Position numbers and translations under genes: made by a program. This document shows, one piece after another, positions 10,201 to 20,350 of a stretch of DNA of 45,194 nt; within the stretch, counting starts at the first letter, position 1, and each line of letters begins with the position of its first letter. Under the pieces are notes generated by a model, which worked only from the letters and a program-made list of their open reading frames with translations, made no database searches and was not told where the DNA came from. Source of the DNA: Flammeovirgaceae bacterium BBD 1991-12 (GTDB lineage Bacteria > Bacteroidota > Bacteroidia > Cytophagales > Cyclobacteriaceae); the NCBI GenBank assembly GCA_001657315.1, contig LYSV01000041.1, forward strand, positions 1 through 45,194, in the 5' to 3' direction.

Positions 10201-13200
10201 TGACACCTTTTATGATGGTACCGGTACCAAGACACTAACGGGGAATATTAATCTCAGTGGAGGGCTTCAAATAGAAACTGGTGTAACGCTGGATGTAGGA
10301 GTAACCAACAGCAGCATCATACTTGAAGAGTTCTGGACGAATTCCGGCACATTTGTCGAAAGAACGAGCACAGTAACACTTACCGGAAGCGGGAGTACCA
10401 TTGCTACCGGAGCTACCGGGCCCACGGTCGGCAAGCGCTTTTACAATATCATTGTTAACAGTGCGGGAACCAAGACCATTTCAGGCGATATGGACGTTGA
10501 AAACGATCTGACGATATCCTCAGGAACGTTCAGGACCAATGCGTTTGATGTTTATGTAGCGGGTAGCCTTGTTAATGGCGGTACATTTCAGCATAACATC
10601 AATGCCAGTGTGATCACTTTTGATGGAACCTCTGGATCCCATACCTTTGATCCAGGTACATCTACTGATTTCAGAAATATTGTTTTTGACGCCAGCGGAG
10701 CCTCGTATACTTTGGCAGGGGACCTTACCACCAATACGGGTGGGGGCCGGTCTGTTACCATGACAAACGGAACCTTTTCCACTGCCGGATTTAATATCAC
10801 CAATCTGGCTTCAAATGGTGTGATCCAGGTTAACGGAGGCTCATTTGAAATAGATGCAGGAGCGATCGTCACCCTGGGACGTACCGGGTCCATAAATAAT
10901 GACGGAGGTATCCTGAGAATTGTGGGTAATACAAGTACGCCCGCTACCATAACCTCCAATCAAACAAACCCTACACGATTTATTACAATAACACAGACCG
11001 CAGGTACTATTCATGCCCGCCATTATGTTATCGAAAAAACGAGGAATAATGGTGTTGACATCCAGGGGGGAACAATTGATGCAACCAACAACTTCAGTGA
11101 TGGAACCTTTACCAATGGGGCAGGTACAGCCTATCTCACACTGACAGGCCTCAATCTGGGTGCTGGAATTACATTGAACAATGTCATTCTGAATTCTGGT
11201 CCTACTTTTAACTGTTCCCGAACATCCGGAGTTGGTACAGTGAACTTTGTGGATGCAAGTGGGACTTTGGCTGGGGAATCTTTTGATAATGACGATGCTG
11301 ACCCCGGAACACTGATCACCTGGGCATTTCCCGGAGGGTTTTTCTGGGACGCAGGTGCGGGAACTACTTCATGGCATGATGCGAACAACTGGTCAGGAAA
11401 TACTATACCGGACGGAACTGCCAACGTAGTGCTTGATCACACCAATGGAGGAGTGGCTGGCGTTTACACCGTAGAGGTCAGCGCCAATGATGCCCTCGCA
11501 CAGAGAGTGACCATAGATGCAGAAGGAGGGAATGCCATATCACTGGTGCTTAATGGGCGGGAATTAACCGTAAACGAGAATATTCAGATAGGTGCGGGAA
11601 CCATTTTGACCCAGACAAACGCTACGGATTATATTAGCCTGGGAGGTAACTGGACAAATGAGGGTACCTTTAATGAAGGCACATCCACGGTGAGGTTCGT
11701 AGGTACCAGCGGTTCGCATCAGATCACCACCGGAGGTTCTTCAGATCCTTTTTATGACCTGCAGTTCAATGCAGCCGGTGCGATCTATACCTTTCAAAGT
11801 GATACGGATATTGATAATGACATTTCCATAGACGCGGGTACACTGAACGCCAGCACGCAGACAGTGACCATTGGTGGAAACTGGGCTATAAATGGCGGGA
11901 CCTTCAATGCCGGAACAAGTACGATCAGATTTGACAAGGGAGGAACAAGTACTCAAACTATTAATGGCGGAACATTCTATAATTTTGAAACTGATAATTC
12001 AGCAGGAAGCGGAACAGCCACCAAACAGTTGACCGGAGGGATCACTGTAGAACGCGATCTAAGGATACGGACCAACTCTGTATTGGATGGAGGGACTAAT
12101 TTCCACTTTGTAAGGAGAAACTGGAGAAATGACGTCGGCAACTCAGGATTTACCCAGTCCGGCGCAGGTGGGATTATTTTTGATGGTGTAAATCAGAATG
12201 TTGGAAACAATGGGTTGGAAACTACTTTCAATACAGTGTTCTTTCAATCCACAGGTACCATAACTGTTTCTGTTAGTATCAACGTGGGTGCTAATATAAA
12301 TATAACTTCAGGGACAGTTTCACTAACTGATGGTATAACAGTTACCGGAACAGGTGGACCCAATACGCTGTCGCAATCGGCAGGTACACTCCAGGTCCGT
12401 GGAGCTTCACCCAACCCTACCAACTTCCCCACCGGATTCGAGACGATCAGTCTTTCAGGAGGAGTAGTAGAGTATCGTGCAAACGCCAATCAGGATATAT
12501 TCCCGACAACTTACTTTGACCTCAGGATTCGAAATGCCAATGGAGGTAATTTGCAAACCAAAACAGCCATTGGTGATTTCACGGTAAATGATGACCTGAC
12601 CATTAACGATGTGGATACTGAACTGGACATGGCAGGATTCACCATGACTCTTGGCGATGATATTGCCTTTCCGACCGGTGGACGTCAGATTGCGTGGAAC
12701 GGCGGTACGATCATTCATAATGGAACGGCTGCCTGGGGTATTGACCCTGATATAACCACTTTTAACAATATGATCCTTACCGGATCCAGTGACAAGGTTA
12801 TGAATGGTAATCTGACAGTTACAGGAGATGTAACGGTTCAAAGTGGAGTGAGATTGGAAATGAATGCCAATACCATGACAGGCTCCGGAGGAATATTCAC
12901 TCTGACCGCGGGTTCAAGACTGGATTCGGATATTCCAACTTCTACGGGCCCTGCCTTCCCCACAGGATTCGGAACGTACTCTTTAAGTCAGACAAGCCGT
13001 GTCATACTCAGAGCAAACAATGACAAAACTATCTATACCAATGGGGGGACTATAACCTACGGAGAGTTGAACATGTCCTATACCGGAAGCGCTACCCCTG
13101 ATGGTGATCTTGATGTGGATGGAGATTTTCTGATTGAGAACAATAACATGGTGCTGAACGATGGTGGATTTGACATTAATCTGGCCGGTGAAAATATTGA

Positions 13201-16200
13201 CATCCGTGTATATACCGCCTCTACCAATACGGTGACGTTCGATGGTACGGATCAAACCATTCAGTTCCTGAATGGAGATACTAATCCGGATATTATTACT
13301 TTCGACAACGTAGTATTTGCAATTGGTGGTTCCAAACCCTTTACCTCAGGGGATGACCTGATGATCGTAAAAAGTGACTTCACGATTGAGGCTGGTGTGA
13401 CAATGTCAGCCAATATCGATTTTCAATGTGCGGGTAACTGGACCGTGAACGGTACATTTACACACACCACAAATACTGGTACCATAACATTCGATGGAAC
13501 GGGTCCTCAAACCATTGACCCGGGATTGTCCGGAGCATATGATGATATTGTCTTTTCCAATGGAGGATTGAAAACCATTGTCAATAACTCACTGGACCAA
13601 AATGGTGATATCCTCACGATCAATACAGGAGCTACGGTTAATTTTGGCTCCCTGACCCATACCATTGCCGCACAGACTATCACAGTGGATGGAGTATGGA
13701 ATACATCGAATGCCAACCTCACTTTTGACAGAAATGGAGGACAGTCCATACCAGCATTGACGGCATTGGACGTCAATTTGACGAACAACGGTACGAAAAC
13801 CATGCAGGGGGACTGGTCTGTGGATGATCTCACCATTGCTTCAGGGGTGACCCTCGATGTAAACAATACAGGGAACCATACTGTAACGATTACCGGTAAC
13901 TGGCAGAATAACGGGACATTCACCAGAAGATTGGGAACAGTAGCCTTTGAAAGTAATGATACGAATGCCAAAACGATCTTTACCAATGGCAGCGATTTTT
14001 ATAATGTCACATTCAATCAGGTGCAAACCAATGCAAGGACCTACACTCTGTTGACAAACACTGAGATTGACGAAGACCTTACCATTGGTAATGGAGCTAC
14101 CCTTGATCTGGAGGGCCTTTTTCTCACGGTGGGAGATAATGATTCAGGAACCCCGGCAGGCGAGGTGATCACAGTTCAAGCCGGAGGTACGCTGGATATT
14201 GATGCAAATGCTACCCTTCAGTTGGATTGTACCGATGATGATGCCAGCGTCATTGTTCAGGGGACTCTGAGAATTGTGGGGACAGTCGGCAATAATGCTA
14301 ATGTAACCCGTTCAAACGGAGGAAACAGGATTGATATTGATATTACTACCGGTACTATCGCAGCCAGATTTTACAACATCAGGTACCTGGTCAATGATGG
14401 GATGGATATTCAGTCTGGTGCAACGATCGACCCTACCAATAACCTGTCGGATGGTGCCTGGTCTGAGATAAATACTGGTGGCGGTGCTGCAAAAAGATAC
14501 CTGATCATCGAGGCTGATGTGACAGGGCTTCCTGATATTGCCAATGTGACCTTCAATCATGGAACTTCACCAATATTTGGTGTGCATTTTAACGTCCAGC
14601 GAAGTGCACTGGCCATCGGCACGGTAACTTTTGTGGATAATGTGGGAGGGCTGCTCGGCAATGAACTATATGAAGATGACGGTGATGGTACCAAGATCAA
14701 CTGGCCACCGGCTACGCTGGTGATCTGGACAGGTGCTGTAGACCAGGATTGGGACAAATCAGGTAACTGGTTACCCAATACTGTTCCTAACAATACCATT
14801 AAGGTGGAAATACCGGACGCAGTCAATGATCCCATCATAAGCAATTCTGATGCAACCTGTCAAAGTCTGACGATTTCAAACGGTACCCTGGTGGTAGATG
14901 CTGGCTTTGATCTTACGGTTATTGCAGATGTAATCGTAGGCACAGGTGGAGACATAGGTATTCTGGCTGCCGGCAATACAAATAGTCAGATCACTGTAGG
15001 TGGAGGATGGACTTCAGGAACCAACGGTATATTTTCAAATGGTAACTCCACTGTAAACTTTATCGCTTCTGCAGGCTCAGTCAATATCTTTCCACGCAGC
15101 TCGGCTTTTTATAATGTCGCATTTAATGGTTCGGCTACATTCAGCCTGCAGGGAGATGTGGATATCGATGGTAATGTAACCATCTCTTCGGGTGTTGTTG
15201 ATCCCGGCACCAACAATTACAATATTACTGTAGCTGGTGATATCAACAACGTTGGAGGTTCTTTTTCCACAGTGACCAATGGAGTAGTGACCCTTGATGG
15301 CGCTAACCAGAGCGTGACGAACATATCGTTCAGGGATCTGACCGTTTCTGGCACGGATACCAAAACAATGAACGGCACCGTATCGGTCATCGGTGACCTG
15401 ACGGTCAGCTCAACCATAGCAGCAGCGGCTTCCAGCCTTATTGAAATGGATGGAGATGTACTGATCAATACAGGTGGTACATTTAATGATGGTGGTGAAA
15501 GCCATACTTTCAGTGGTGATGACTGGACAGGCGACGGAAGCTATGCCGGCACAGGTACCATTGTATTCGACAGGACAAACGGAACGCAGGATATCAATGG
15601 CGCCAGTTTTAACAATCTCGATCTGAGCGGTGTTGCACAGGTGAGACTTCAGGGAGATGTTGATATCACGGGAGATGTTACAGCTAGAAACACTATCAAT
15701 ACCCTAAGGTGTGAGACCTTCCTGATCAATAGCACTAATGGACTTGGTACTTTCACCCTTGAGGCTGGAGAGAGGATCTATGTGCTGGGGGCCAATAATT
15801 TCCCTTCAAACTTCGCTGTCTACAATATGGATCCTACCAGTATTTCATATTATTCCGGTTTAATTGATCAGACAATAGCACCTGTAACCTATGGCAACCT
15901 GGAACTGGTGAATGCCACTACCAAAACATTGGCTGGCAACATAGATGTTAACGGTGATTTGGATATCAATACAGCAACACTGGATGTGAGTGCTTCAAAT
16001 TTCAGAATAAATGTAGCAGGTGAATGGGACAATAATGATGGTGGCTCATTCGTAGCCCGAAACGGCGAGGTCATTTTTGACGGAACGGGTACCCAGAATA
16101 TTCGTTCAGGCCTGGCAGGTAGTAATGATTTCTACCGGCTTACCGTAAATGGTAGTGGTATTGTTCAGGCAGCCTCTAATGATCTTTTGATCAATGAAAG

Positions 16201-19200
16201 CCTGAGAGCATTTGGAGGTACGTTTACGCTCAACGGCTTTACCGGTACCGTGGGTGGAGACCTGATCGCCTCAAGTACCGGGAACTTTGGTGCCAGTGGT
16301 ACATTTGTGCTGAACAGGCCGGTTGGCGTAGCCAATATCTCTATGAATGGATCCACCATTCAAAATCTCACTATTAATTCCGGTGCTGTTTACACCATGC
16401 TGGATGATATGATCCTTAACGGCAACTTTACCCTTACGGCAGGGGAATTCAATGGAAGTGGCAACTCCGTAACGCTGGGTAACGGAGCGGATGTGGTGTC
16501 AATATCAGGCATATACCGTGTGGGTAGCGGAGGAACACTCGCATTGGGTAACGGCACTGCATTGACCGTTAATCCCACAGGTACCATCTATGTGGTAGGT
16601 TCGTCCGGAAGTGTGGCTAATGTTACGCGAAGAGATGGAGGTAGATATGATTTTAATGTGGATGGTACAATACACGCAAGTAACTACCTGTTCGAATGGA
16701 TGGATAACAGCGGTATTTTTGTGACCAGTTTGGGAACCATCGATTTGACCAATAACTTCAGCGATGGTGCTTTTACGAATGGTGAGGGAGGACAAACCAT
16801 GTTAAGAATAGAGAACACCCAGGATCTGACGGGTGCCAACAGGATCGAAAATGTCGCGTTCCTTGTTAATCCAGGATCAGGAGCATTCAATGTAACGAAG
16901 AGTGCCGCGGGCAGCGGAAGTATAGAATTCTTTGGTGCTTCGGGTGCTTTTGCCGGAGAAGCGTTTGACAACGACCCCAACAACCTGATAGACTGGACCG
17001 GACCGGTTACATTGGTTTGGGATGGAAGTGAGAGCTCTGACTGGTATACCGCCAATAACTGGACACCGGCCCAGGTACCGACAGCAATTGATAATGCTGA
17101 AATAGTTTCAAGTGGTACATCTCCTGTAATAAATACCAATGGTGCTGTGGTGAATAATCTCACCGTTACTTCAGGGGTATTAACCATTAATACCGCCGAT
17201 GGTGGTGTGGATCTGGATGTTGCCGGTGATTTGACCATTGATGGAATATTAGCGATGAACTCAGCCAATGACAGACTTGAAGTCGATGGTAACTGGGTAC
17301 GTGGCGGCTCAGGAACATTTGCACCGGGTACAGGTACGGTAGCCTTCACAAATTCATCAGGACTAAAAACCATTAGTAACGGAACATCTCCTTTCTATGA
17401 TCTTGAGATCAATGCGGCCGGAACCATACAGATCTCAGCAAATACCAACATCAGCAATGACTTTACCATTTTGTCAGGCACCTTTGATGTGACCACAGGT
17501 AACCGGACAGTTACTGTGAGCGGTGATTTTGTCAACTCAGGTGGTAATTTCCTCTCGAGGTCAGGACTTGTTGTGCTGAATTCAAGTACTGCAGGAACAA
17601 ATACCCTGAATTCAGGAGGCTCGGTTATGAACGATGTTCGCATCAGCGCCGGTGCATCCACCACCTACCAGGTCATAAGCAATGATCTGACAATAATTGA
17701 TGATCTGGAGGTAGCAAGTGGTACACTTGACCTGAATGGTCTAACTCTCAATATGGGTGATGGCACGGGCATAGACGAGTTAACGGTTGGAGGGATCTTC
17801 GATATGGGACCCAACTCAACTTTGGATATGGGACCCAATGCAGCTATATCTGTTGGCTCAGGTGGAGTCTTCCGTGCAGTCGGTACGGATGTAGCGAACA
17901 TTGCGACTATTACAGGGACCGCTGCGGGCCGATACTCCTTTACCGTAGGCTCTGGCGGTGAATTGGAGGCCCGGTATTATCTTGCAGAGTTCATGAACGT
18001 AAACGGTATACAGCTGGCTTCCGGTTCATTGATCGATGCTACAAATAACCTTTCCAATGGTACCTTCTCGAACGGTGCTCCGAGCGGCAGATATATTAAC
18101 CTGCTAAACAATTTTGCTGATTTCACTGTGAGCAACGTGGCATTCAACAACGGTCCGGCCGTGAATGTAAGACGAGTGTCAGGAACAGGTATCGTTACCT
18201 TTGAGGATGCTTCAGGACTACTGTCCGGGCAGGATTTTGAAGATGACAACCCTGATGGTTCAGCTACTACAGGGTTTATCAGATGGTCATTTACAAACCC
18301 GGTACTTACCTGGGACAACAGTGGTGGTGATCAGGATTGGCATAATCCCCTTAACTGGGATGATGGATTGGGAGGCAATGGTGTGCCAAGCTCCATTACC
18401 AATGTATTTATTCCCAACACAGGGTTTGATCCCATCATATCAAACAACAACGCTGACGCCGGCAATGTGACCATCAATACGGGAGCTACGCTGACCATTA
18501 ACACCAACCGGTCATTGACGATAGCTGGTTCCATGTCAAATGCCGGTACGTTAACTGTAGCAGGAGGATCCAATACGACGATAGAGGTAGGGGATACGTG
18601 GTCGAATTCCGGGACCTTTAACAACGGTGGCAACTCGACAGTCATTTTGACTGCGGCCAGTGGAACGAAAGTTTTGACAACGGGCGGTGCATCTTTCTGC
18701 AGCCTTGAAATAAACAGTTCAACGCCAGGTACAGCAATATTTCAATCAGCAGATGCTATTGATGTGGATTGTAACTTCACTATCGTGGACGGAACGTTGG
18801 AAATAAGCAATGTTCTTCATACTATGAATGTGGCTGGAAACTGGAATGTGGGTGCTGGTGGTACTTTTGTAAACGGTGGTTCGTCTGTTTCATTTGACGG
18901 GGCCAACCAGAACATTACCAACACCTCGGGAAGTACGTTTAACAATGTTGCAGTTGCCGGATCGGATACCAAAACCTTATTGACGAACATGTCAGTAAGT
19001 GGTAACCTGTCAATAACCAGTACATTGGCAGCAGGTGCCAATTCCATTACACTGGCAGGTAACTGGACCAATACAGGTACTTTTACCCCTGGTACCAGTA
19101 CTGTTACATTTTCAGGATCCAATCAACAGACTTTGTCTAATGCCAGCGGTGAAATGTTCCATAACCTGACAATCAACAATACGTCAGTAGCTTTCCCTCA

Positions 19201-20335
19201 GATCATTGTTACCGGGCCTGTGGAAGTGGGTAACAACGGTATCCTCACCCTTACAGATGGGATTATGGAAACTTCTGCATTTACTATGCTTACAATGAAT
19301 AATAACACTACCCTGTCTGGGGGTAACACATCTGCCAGTTATATTTCGGGCCCGATGACTAAGATTGGTCAGGACAATTTTACTTTCCCGGTTGGTAAGG
19401 GTAGTGTTTTTGCCAGATTGGGGATATCAGGGATGGTAAGCAGTGCAACATTTGTAGCAGAATACTTCGACACCAATTTCGGTGATGCTACCAGAGAGCC
19501 GGCGCTTGCGACTGTAAGTAGTGTGGAGTATTGGGATTTAAGCAGACCTGCGGGATCTGGTGAACCTTTTGTAACATTATTCTGGGAAGATGGTGCACGG
19601 AGTGTAATCACAGATGTAAGTACATTAAGGGTGGCGCATTTTGAATCTTCCCTATGGCAGGATGAGGGTAACGGAGGTACAACAGGTAATGCAAGTAGCG
19701 GTTCAATAACTTCCGGATTCAGGTTTACCTCATTTAGTCCTGTTACCCTGGGCTCATCGGATCCGATCAATCCTCTGCCTGTTACTCTTACTTCGTTCGA
19801 CGGCGAGATGATAGATGGAGAAGCTAATCTGTGGTGGGAAACAGCGTCGGAAATCAATAATGATTTCTTCGAGATCCAGCGCTCAGCAGATGGTGAGACC
19901 TACGAAGTCATAGGCATTGTGAAGGGCTCAGGAACGACAACTACTGCTCAAAGCTATTCCTTTGTTGACCGGAATCCATTCTTCGGTAGTAACTATTACA
20001 GGCTAAGGCAGGTTGATTTCGATGGAGACTCAAAGATCGAGAGTGAAATTGTGGTCCTTCAGTTGGAGAGTGATGGTATGTTTGAAGTCAAAGCATTCCC
20101 TAACCCCACCACACAGGATAATATTAATATTCAGATTATGACCACGGAAGAAGCACCTGTATCGGTAAGATTAGTGGACCTCCACGGTCGTGAATATTAT
20201 AGTGAGCTACTGGGACCTGATAAATTGTTCGGTGTGAAGAACATTAAATCCGATGTTCGATTGAGTCAGGGTGTGTATATGCTGATCGTTCAGAGAGGCA
20301 CGGACACAATAAAAAGAAAAATAATGATAAGATAA
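7262..20335 (+). CDS. Giant modular beta-repeat surface protein with T9SS type A sorting domain
   Basis: About 4357 residues from the ATG at 7262. I prefer this start because GGAG lies 5 nt upstream and a signal peptide (MRSLLTLTIVLLGTFFSFSA) begins there; an in-frame ATG at 7229 would add 11 polar residues. The body is some thirty degenerate repeats with the pattern G-NWTNxGTF, then TVTFDGTxQTI, then FYNLTFxGxGTKTLxGDI, likely stacked beta structure. Five larger modules each begin with a W...NNW...P motif (near residues 30, 1361, 2488, 3253, 3683). The first four end in a conserved block of 131-140 residues. A domain with FPVGKG lies near 4041, LPVTLTSFDG starts a stalk-like domain near 4172, and the T9SS sorting domain begins around FPNPTT (about 4279) and ends in KRKIMIR. 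It is inferred to be exported across the outer membrane and anchored or released by T9SS. An adhesive or matrix role is likely; no enzyme motif was seen. Confidence 0.93.
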   Translation: MRSLLTLTIVLLGTFFSFSATFYSQGNGSFSTLSNWDTDPGGTGTDPILADLTDGTNVFIIQDGHTVTLDLDIDIASLVVGQGTSGTLVIGNNTSARNMTVQGATTVDVGGSISVGANNVAHTAAFQGAITNNGTIDLFNTTSQLVNSTLSGTFSIAGTNTPQFGGITFNTGTITAGVALDVDGNLIIETGATFADGGFTHTVQGNWTENGTGQMTGTGTIQMDAPIVQSVSTASTFNNLIFSGGNIATISADITVTGNFLITNNTAVNTGSTHTLQGNFTVDAGSTFTATGGIMNFNAASNAQTLNLNGTVTFDLLDFDNGGSANPKNVNGNITAVDRTRIFDDAEVNGAGDHTFEEFRMDGTCNFSGSITFTGGNIYDNTDNSLILGTANIVAQGGTVVLSGDDNVTVNGDLTVETGTFRLNASATLTGTGAGTLLIRTGRTIQMLGNNNFPTGFGTVTFESATSRALYNLNGAQTVRGGITYGELELGGGAGNLKTADGNLDIDGSLDLNNGIALNLQAFDHTLAGNLLNGTNSSATATAGTFTLDAADANQTIQNVGTGTYQFNNFTITNTSPTAIRTKNIDSDIRVGGDFTATNTGGSGTLLLIVDIDDFTINGIFSGNFSLGSNVYLYSSGTTNFQTTGITFPSFTLDVNSTVRFDGSNQNMPGIPYGNIQLTGNGTKTAVEAMDIAGDVSRIGGTPLFNDGGFTHTVAGDWDMAVAYTPVASQTGTISFDGTDQVISGSNFFNVTFSNSGTKTINGDIVVGGNLTVDDNVTVNATTRDIDIQGNWIDTGTGVFTQTTGVTTFNSVTSNQTISSSSGSSFGFLTINKTNASFETVTALTDFTVTNSFELDQGDAAFDLNGQTVFIGRDWINRTNTTFTHGNGTLHFNGIIQQDIFNFNASTVYFNLIFSGVGQKDLSQNGLDIDGSVTITSTTFNAANFACTVGGNWTNNGSFQHTNRLTFDGADQTISASDFHDTFYDGTGTKTLTGNINLSGGLQIETGVTLDVGVTNSSIILEEFWTNSGTFVERTSTVTLTGSGSTIATGATGPTVGKRFYNIIVNSAGTKTISGDMDVENDLTISSGTFRTNAFDVYVAGSLVNGGTFQHNINASVITFDGTSGSHTFDPGTSTDFRNIVFDASGASYTLAGDLTTNTGGGRSVTMTNGTFSTAGFNITNLASNGVIQVNGGSFEIDAGAIVTLGRTGSINNDGGILRIVGNTSTPATITSNQTNPTRFITITQTAGTIHARHYVIEKTRNNGVDIQGGTIDATNNFSDGTFTNGAGTAYLTLTGLNLGAGITLNNVILNSGPTFNCSRTSGVGTVNFVDASGTLAGESFDNDDADPGTLITWAFPGGFFWDAGAGTTSWHDANNWSGNTIPDGTANVVLDHTNGGVAGVYTVEVSANDALAQRVTIDAEGGNAISLVLNGRELTVNENIQIGAGTILTQTNATDYISLGGNWTNEGTFNEGTSTVRFVGTSGSHQITTGGSSDPFYDLQFNAAGAIYTFQSDTDIDNDISIDAGTLNASTQTVTIGGNWAINGGTFNAGTSTIRFDKGGTSTQTINGGTFYNFETDNSAGSGTATKQLTGGITVERDLRIRTNSVLDGGTNFHFVRRNWRNDVGNSGFTQSGAGGIIFDGVNQNVGNNGLETTFNTVFFQSTGTITVSVSINVGANINITSGTVSLTDGITVTGTGGPNTLSQSAGTLQVRGASPNPTNFPTGFETISLSGGVVEYRANANQDIFPTTYFDLRIRNANGGNLQTKTAIGDFTVNDDLTINDVDTELDMAGFTMTLGDDIAFPTGGRQIAWNGGTIIHNGTAAWGIDPDITTFNNMILTGSSDKVMNGNLTVTGDVTVQSGVRLEMNANTMTGSGGIFTLTAGSRLDSDIPTSTGPAFPTGFGTYSLSQTSRVILRANNDKTIYTNGGTITYGELNMSYTGSATPDGDLDVDGDFLIENNNMVLNDGGFDINLAGENIDIRVYTASTNTVTFDGTDQTIQFLNGDTNPDIITFDNVVFAIGGSKPFTSGDDLMIVKSDFTIEAGVTMSANIDFQCAGNWTVNGTFTHTTNTGTITFDGTGPQTIDPGLSGAYDDIVFSNGGLKTIVNNSLDQNGDILTINTGATVNFGSLTHTIAAQTITVDGVWNTSNANLTFDRNGGQSIPALTALDVNLTNNGTKTMQGDWSVDDLTIASGVTLDVNNTGNHTVTITGNWQNNGTFTRRLGTVAFESNDTNAKTIFTNGSDFYNVTFNQVQTNARTYTLLTNTEIDEDLTIGNGATLDLEGLFLTVGDNDSGTPAGEVITVQAGGTLDIDANATLQLDCTDDDASVIVQGTLRIVGTVGNNANVTRSNGGNRIDIDITTGTIAARFYNIRYLVNDGMDIQSGATIDPTNNLSDGAWSEINTGGGAAKRYLIIEADVTGLPDIANVTFNHGTSPIFGVHFNVQRSALAIGTVTFVDNVGGLLGNELYEDDGDGTKINWPPATLVIWTGAVDQDWDKSGNWLPNTVPNNTIKVEIPDAVNDPIISNSDATCQSLTISNGTLVVDAGFDLTVIADVIVGTGGDIGILAAGNTNSQITVGGGWTSGTNGIFSNGNSTVNFIASAGSVNIFPRSSAFYNVAFNGSATFSLQGDVDIDGNVTISSGVVDPGTNNYNITVAGDINNVGGSFSTVTNGVVTLDGANQSVTNISFRDLTVSGTDTKTMNGTVSVIGDLTVSSTIAAAASSLIEMDGDVLINTGGTFNDGGESHTFSGDDWTGDGSYAGTGTIVFDRTNGTQDINGASFNNLDLSGVAQVRLQGDVDITGDVTARNTINTLRCETFLINSTNGLGTFTLEAGERIYVLGANNFPSNFAVYNMDPTSISYYSGLIDQTIAPVTYGNLELVNATTKTLAGNIDVNGDLDINTATLDVSASNFRINVAGEWDNNDGGSFVARNGEVIFDGTGTQNIRSGLAGSNDFYRLTVNGSGIVQAASNDLLINESLRAFGGTFTLNGFTGTVGGDLIASSTGNFGASGTFVLNRPVGVANISMNGSTIQNLTINSGAVYTMLDDMILNGNFTLTAGEFNGSGNSVTLGNGADVVSISGIYRVGSGGTLALGNGTALTVNPTGTIYVVGSSGSVANVTRRDGGRYDFNVDGTIHASNYLFEWMDNSGIFVTSLGTIDLTNNFSDGAFTNGEGGQTMLRIENTQDLTGANRIENVAFLVNPGSGAFNVTKSAAGSGSIEFFGASGAFAGEAFDNDPNNLIDWTGPVTLVWDGSESSDWYTANNWTPAQVPTAIDNAEIVSSGTSPVINTNGAVVNNLTVTSGVLTINTADGGVDLDVAGDLTIDGILAMNSANDRLEVDGNWVRGGSGTFAPGTGTVAFTNSSGLKTISNGTSPFYDLEINAAGTIQISANTNISNDFTILSGTFDVTTGNRTVTVSGDFVNSGGNFLSRSGLVVLNSSTAGTNTLNSGGSVMNDVRISAGASTTYQVISNDLTIIDDLEVASGTLDLNGLTLNMGDGTGIDELTVGGIFDMGPNSTLDMGPNAAISVGSGGVFRAVGTDVANIATITGTAAGRYSFTVGSGGELEARYYLAEFMNVNGIQLASGSLIDATNNLSNGTFSNGAPSGRYINLLNNFADFTVSNVAFNNGPAVNVRRVSGTGIVTFEDASGLLSGQDFEDDNPDGSATTGFIRWSFTNPVLTWDNSGGDQDWHNPLNWDDGLGGNGVPSSITNVFIPNTGFDPIISNNNADAGNVTINTGATLTINTNRSLTIAGSMSNAGTLTVAGGSNTTIEVGDTWSNSGTFNNGGNSTVILTAASGTKVLTTGGASFCSLEINSSTPGTAIFQSADAIDVDCNFTIVDGTLEISNVLHTMNVAGNWNVGAGGTFVNGGSSVSFDGANQNITNTSGSTFNNVAVAGSDTKTLLTNMSVSGNLSITSTLAAGANSITLAGNWTNTGTFTPGTSTVTFSGSNQQTLSNASGEMFHNLTINNTSVAFPQIIVTGPVEVGNNGILTLTDGIMETSAFTMLTMNNNTTLSGGNTSASYISGPMTKIGQDNFTFPVGKGSVFARLGISGMVSSATFVAEYFDTNFGDATREPALATVSSVEYWDLSRPAGSGEPFVTLFWEDGARSVITDVSTLRVAHFESSLWQDEGNGGTTGNASSGSITSGFRFTSFSPVTLGSSDPINPLPVTLTSFDGEMIDGEANLWWETASEINNDFFEIQRSADGETYEVIGIVKGSGTTTTAQSYSFVDRNPFFGSNYYRLRQVDFDGDSKIESEIVVLQLESDGMFEVKAFPNPTTQDNINIQIMTTEEAPVSVRLVDLHGREYYSELLGPDKLFGVKNIKSDVRLSQGVYMLIVQRGTDTIKRKIMIR
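11000..11392 (+). repeat. Conserved inter-module block, copy 1
   Basis: This segment of the giant gene encodes about 131 residues, from GTIHARHYVIEK through IDATNNFSDGTFTNG and FVDASGTLAGESFDND to the tryptophan-rich WHDANNW. It closes module 1 and opens module 2. The other copies are at 14351-14770, 16664-17062 and 17954-18358. Confidence 0.8.
14351..14770 (+). repeat. Conserved inter-module block, copy 2
   Basis: About 140 residues in the same order as copy 1: GTIAARFYNIRY, IDPTNNLSDGAW, FVDNVGGLLGNELYEDD, then WTGAVDQDWDKSGNW. It is the most diverged copy at the ends but keeps every landmark. Confidence 0.8.
16664..17062 (+). repeat. Conserved inter-module block, copy 3
   Basis: About 133 residues: GTIHASNYLFEW, IDLTNNFSDGAFTNG, FFGASGAFAGEAFDND, WDGSESSDWYTANNW. 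Closest to copy 1 in the NNFSDG segment. Confidence 0.8.
17954..18358 (+). repeat. Conserved inter-module block, copy 4
   Basis: About 135 residues: GELEARYYLAEF, IDATNNLSNGTFSNG, FEDASGLLSGQDFEDD, WDNSGGDQDWHNPLNW. It starts only about 890 bp after copy 3 ends, so module 4 is short. Confidence 0.8.
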
Positions 20336-20350
20336 GTTAAAACAAGCTAA

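Noticed and set aside
7333-19857. Many long antisense frames across the giant gene
   Set aside because: They follow from the repetitive, Gly/Thr/Asn-rich coding strand; their translations are Val/Pro/Ser-rich, with no family patterns or start signals.
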